Both the position numbers and the translations under genes were made by a program. The notes under the pieces were generated by a model, which searched no databases, was not told the DNA's origin, and saw only the letters and a program-made list of their open reading frames with translations. From Sphingobacteriaceae bacterium DW12 (GTDB lineage Bacteria; Bacteroidota; Bacteroidia; Sphingobacteriales; Sphingobacteriaceae), in contig JROE01000005.1 in the NCBI GenBank assembly GCA_000783305.1, forward strand, positions 186,001-250,000: DNA of 64,000 bases, read 5' to 3'. The first letter of the stretch is position 1. Each line of letters starts with the position of its first letter. Shown here piece by piece: positions 63,139 through 64,000 of the stretch.

Positions 63139-63684
63139 TTAATCGTGGGTGTTAAAAAAATGCTCTATTTTTTTAACGGCCAAATGGTATGATGCTTTTA
63201 GAGCCCCCACACTTGTTCCCAATACATCCGATATCTCTTCGTATTTCATGTCATCGAAATACTTCATATTGAATACCAATTTTTGTTTTTCTGGCAACGT
63301 TAGCAAGGCCTGCTGAAGTTTCAACTGCGCCTTGTCACCGTTAAAATAGCTGCCATCCGCAAGCGAATCTGCTAAATAAGCAGACGTATCGTCGTCTAAC
63401 GATACATTCTGCTTTTGCTTTTTCTTATTTAGGAAGGTGATACATTCGTTCGTAGCAATGCGGTACAACCAAGTGTATAATTGAGAATCCTCTCTAAAAT
63501 TTCCTAAATTGCGCCACACCTTGATGAAGACATCTTGAACCACATCATCTGCATCGTCATGGTCGATTACCATCCTTCTCACATGCCAATAAATTTTTTG
63601 CTGATATTTCTTCAACAATAGTCCAAATGCCTCTTCACGAGTATGTTCGTCGGCAAATTTCGAAATTATTAAAGCATCTTCCAT
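63139..63684 (-). CDS. ECF RNA polymerase sigma factor (RpoE type)
   Basis: 181 residues. Region 2: EEAFGLLLKKYQQKIYWHVR, then DDADDVVQDVFIKVWRNLGN; the extended FREDSQLYTWLYRIATNECI matches the ECF core-binding helix; region 4: TLPEKQKLVFNMKYFDDMKY and EEISDVLGTSVGALKASYHL. It is distinct from the 3572-4162 sigma factor (expansion type) and has a different partner. It lies 34 bp upstream of the repeat protein gene and 21 bp downstream of a transketolase fragment. The target promoters are not identifiable from the window. Confidence 0.94.
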   Translation of the reverse strand: MEDALIISKFADEHTREEAFGLLLKKYQQKIYWHVRRMVIDHDDADDVVQDVFIKVWRNLGNFREDSQLYTWLYRIATNECITFLNKKKQKQNVSLDDDTSAYLADSLADGSYFNGDKAQLKLQQALLTLPEKQKLVFNMKYFDDMKYEEISDVLGTSVGALKASYHLAVKKIEHFFNTHD

Positions 63685-63705
63685 ATATTGACGTTGTGGA
63701 CTTTA

Positions 63706-64000
63706 TTATTTTCTTTTTATTACTTTTTGAGCAGCGGCAACAATAGCGTCTGCATTCAATCCATATTTTTCCATAAGTTGAGCAGGGGTGCCCGACTCAC
63801 CAAAACTGTCGTTGACCGCAACGTACTCTTGTGGGCTAGGAAGGTGTTTAGCCAATACTTGAGCTACACTGTCACCCAATCCACCAAGACGGTTGTGCTC
63901 TTCAGCAGTGACTACACACTTTGTCTTGCCAACAGATGCTAAAATAGCTTCTTCATCTAAAGGTTTAATCGTGTGGATGTTAACTATCTCGGCACTGATG
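63706..64000 (-). CDS. transketolase C-terminal section, 3' end
   Basis: Continuous to the right edge (98 codons including the stop). TAEEHNRLGGLGDSVAQVLA, then FGESGTPAQLMEKYGL and the ending AAQKVIKRK match transketolase C-terminal domains, and IHTIKPLDEEAI is a standard segment. In many Bacteroidota transketolase is split into N- and C-terminal subunit genes; whether this is split or full-length is outside the window. It is on the same strand as the downstream sigma gene (21 bp gap). Confidence 0.88.
   Translation of the reverse strand, partial: ISAEIVNIHTIKPLDEEAILASVGKTKCVVTAEEHNRLGGLGDSVAQVLAKHLPSPQEYVAVNDSFGESGTPAQLMEKYGLNADAIVAAAQKVIKRK

Noticed and set aside
1..64000. Mobile elements, prophage genes, tRNA or rRNA genes
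   Set aside because: No transposase, integrase, phage structural gene, tRNA cloverleaf or rRNA stretch was recognised on reading; a tRNA scan would settle short RNA genes.

Overview
The window reads as chromosomal DNA of a Bacteroidota bacterium, most likely a Sphingobacteriaceae member (Sphingobacterium/Pedobacter type). Signs are a SusC/SusD pair under an ECF sigma/FecR regulator, a DUF4974-type FecR, a DUF4292 lipoprotein, many TonB-dependent outer-membrane proteins, AT-rich leaders that mostly lack Shine-Dalgarno sequences, and promoters of the Bacteroidota form TTTG-19/21 nt-TAnnTTTG. I see no transposase, phage gene, CRISPR array, rRNA or tRNA.

Region 1 (1-18201, + strand) is a carbohydrate-uptake locus: the end of a ThuA-like gene, two Gfo/Idh/MocA oxidoreductases (one Tat-exported, one a lipoprotein), ECF sigma factor, FecR anti-sigma, SusC with an STN signalling domain, SusD, a beta-helix (GH141-like) protein, a GH2 enzyme and a GH97 enzyme, closed by a strong terminator. 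A Tat-signal threonine-aldolase-like gene follows (18485-19681).

Region 2 (19700-26997, - strand) has a TetR regulator followed by a TonB-dependent receptor, a beta-helix lipoprotein, a di-haem c-type cytochrome and an aldehyde dehydrogenase. The beta-helix/cytochrome pair is a recurring two-gene unit of unknown function and is the best candidate here for an undescribed system. Region 3 (27427-32885, - strand) is an RND efflux operon. Divergent from it lie an OmpA-like lipoprotein and pckA (+). Facing pckA is a TolC/HlyD/ABC-2 permease operon with no ATPase gene.

Region 4 (40299-49633) is housekeeping: rplM-rpsI-rpsB-tsf (-) from a textbook promoter, then a + strand cell-envelope group (TPR protein, DUF4292 lipoprotein, EnvC/M23-like protein, TatA, MltD-like transglycosylase) and a phosphoribosyltransferase (-), followed by an NlpC/P60 peptidase (-).

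Region 5 (50741-56338, +) is the threonine operon thrA-thrB-thrC. It is preceded by a complete Thr/Ile attenuator (promoter, 26-residue leader peptide, antiterminator, terminator). It is interrupted between thrB and thrC by eight full copies and one partial copy of a 51-bp repeat.

Region 6 (56341-64000) holds YceI, an RlmI-type methyltransferase, an Fsr-type MFS exporter, a GDSL hydrolase, a class III aminotransferase and a three-gene stress-signalling operon (ECF sigma factor, membrane protein with five 32-residue repeats, Spy-like periplasmic protein). The window ends in the 3' part of a transketolase C-terminal-section gene.
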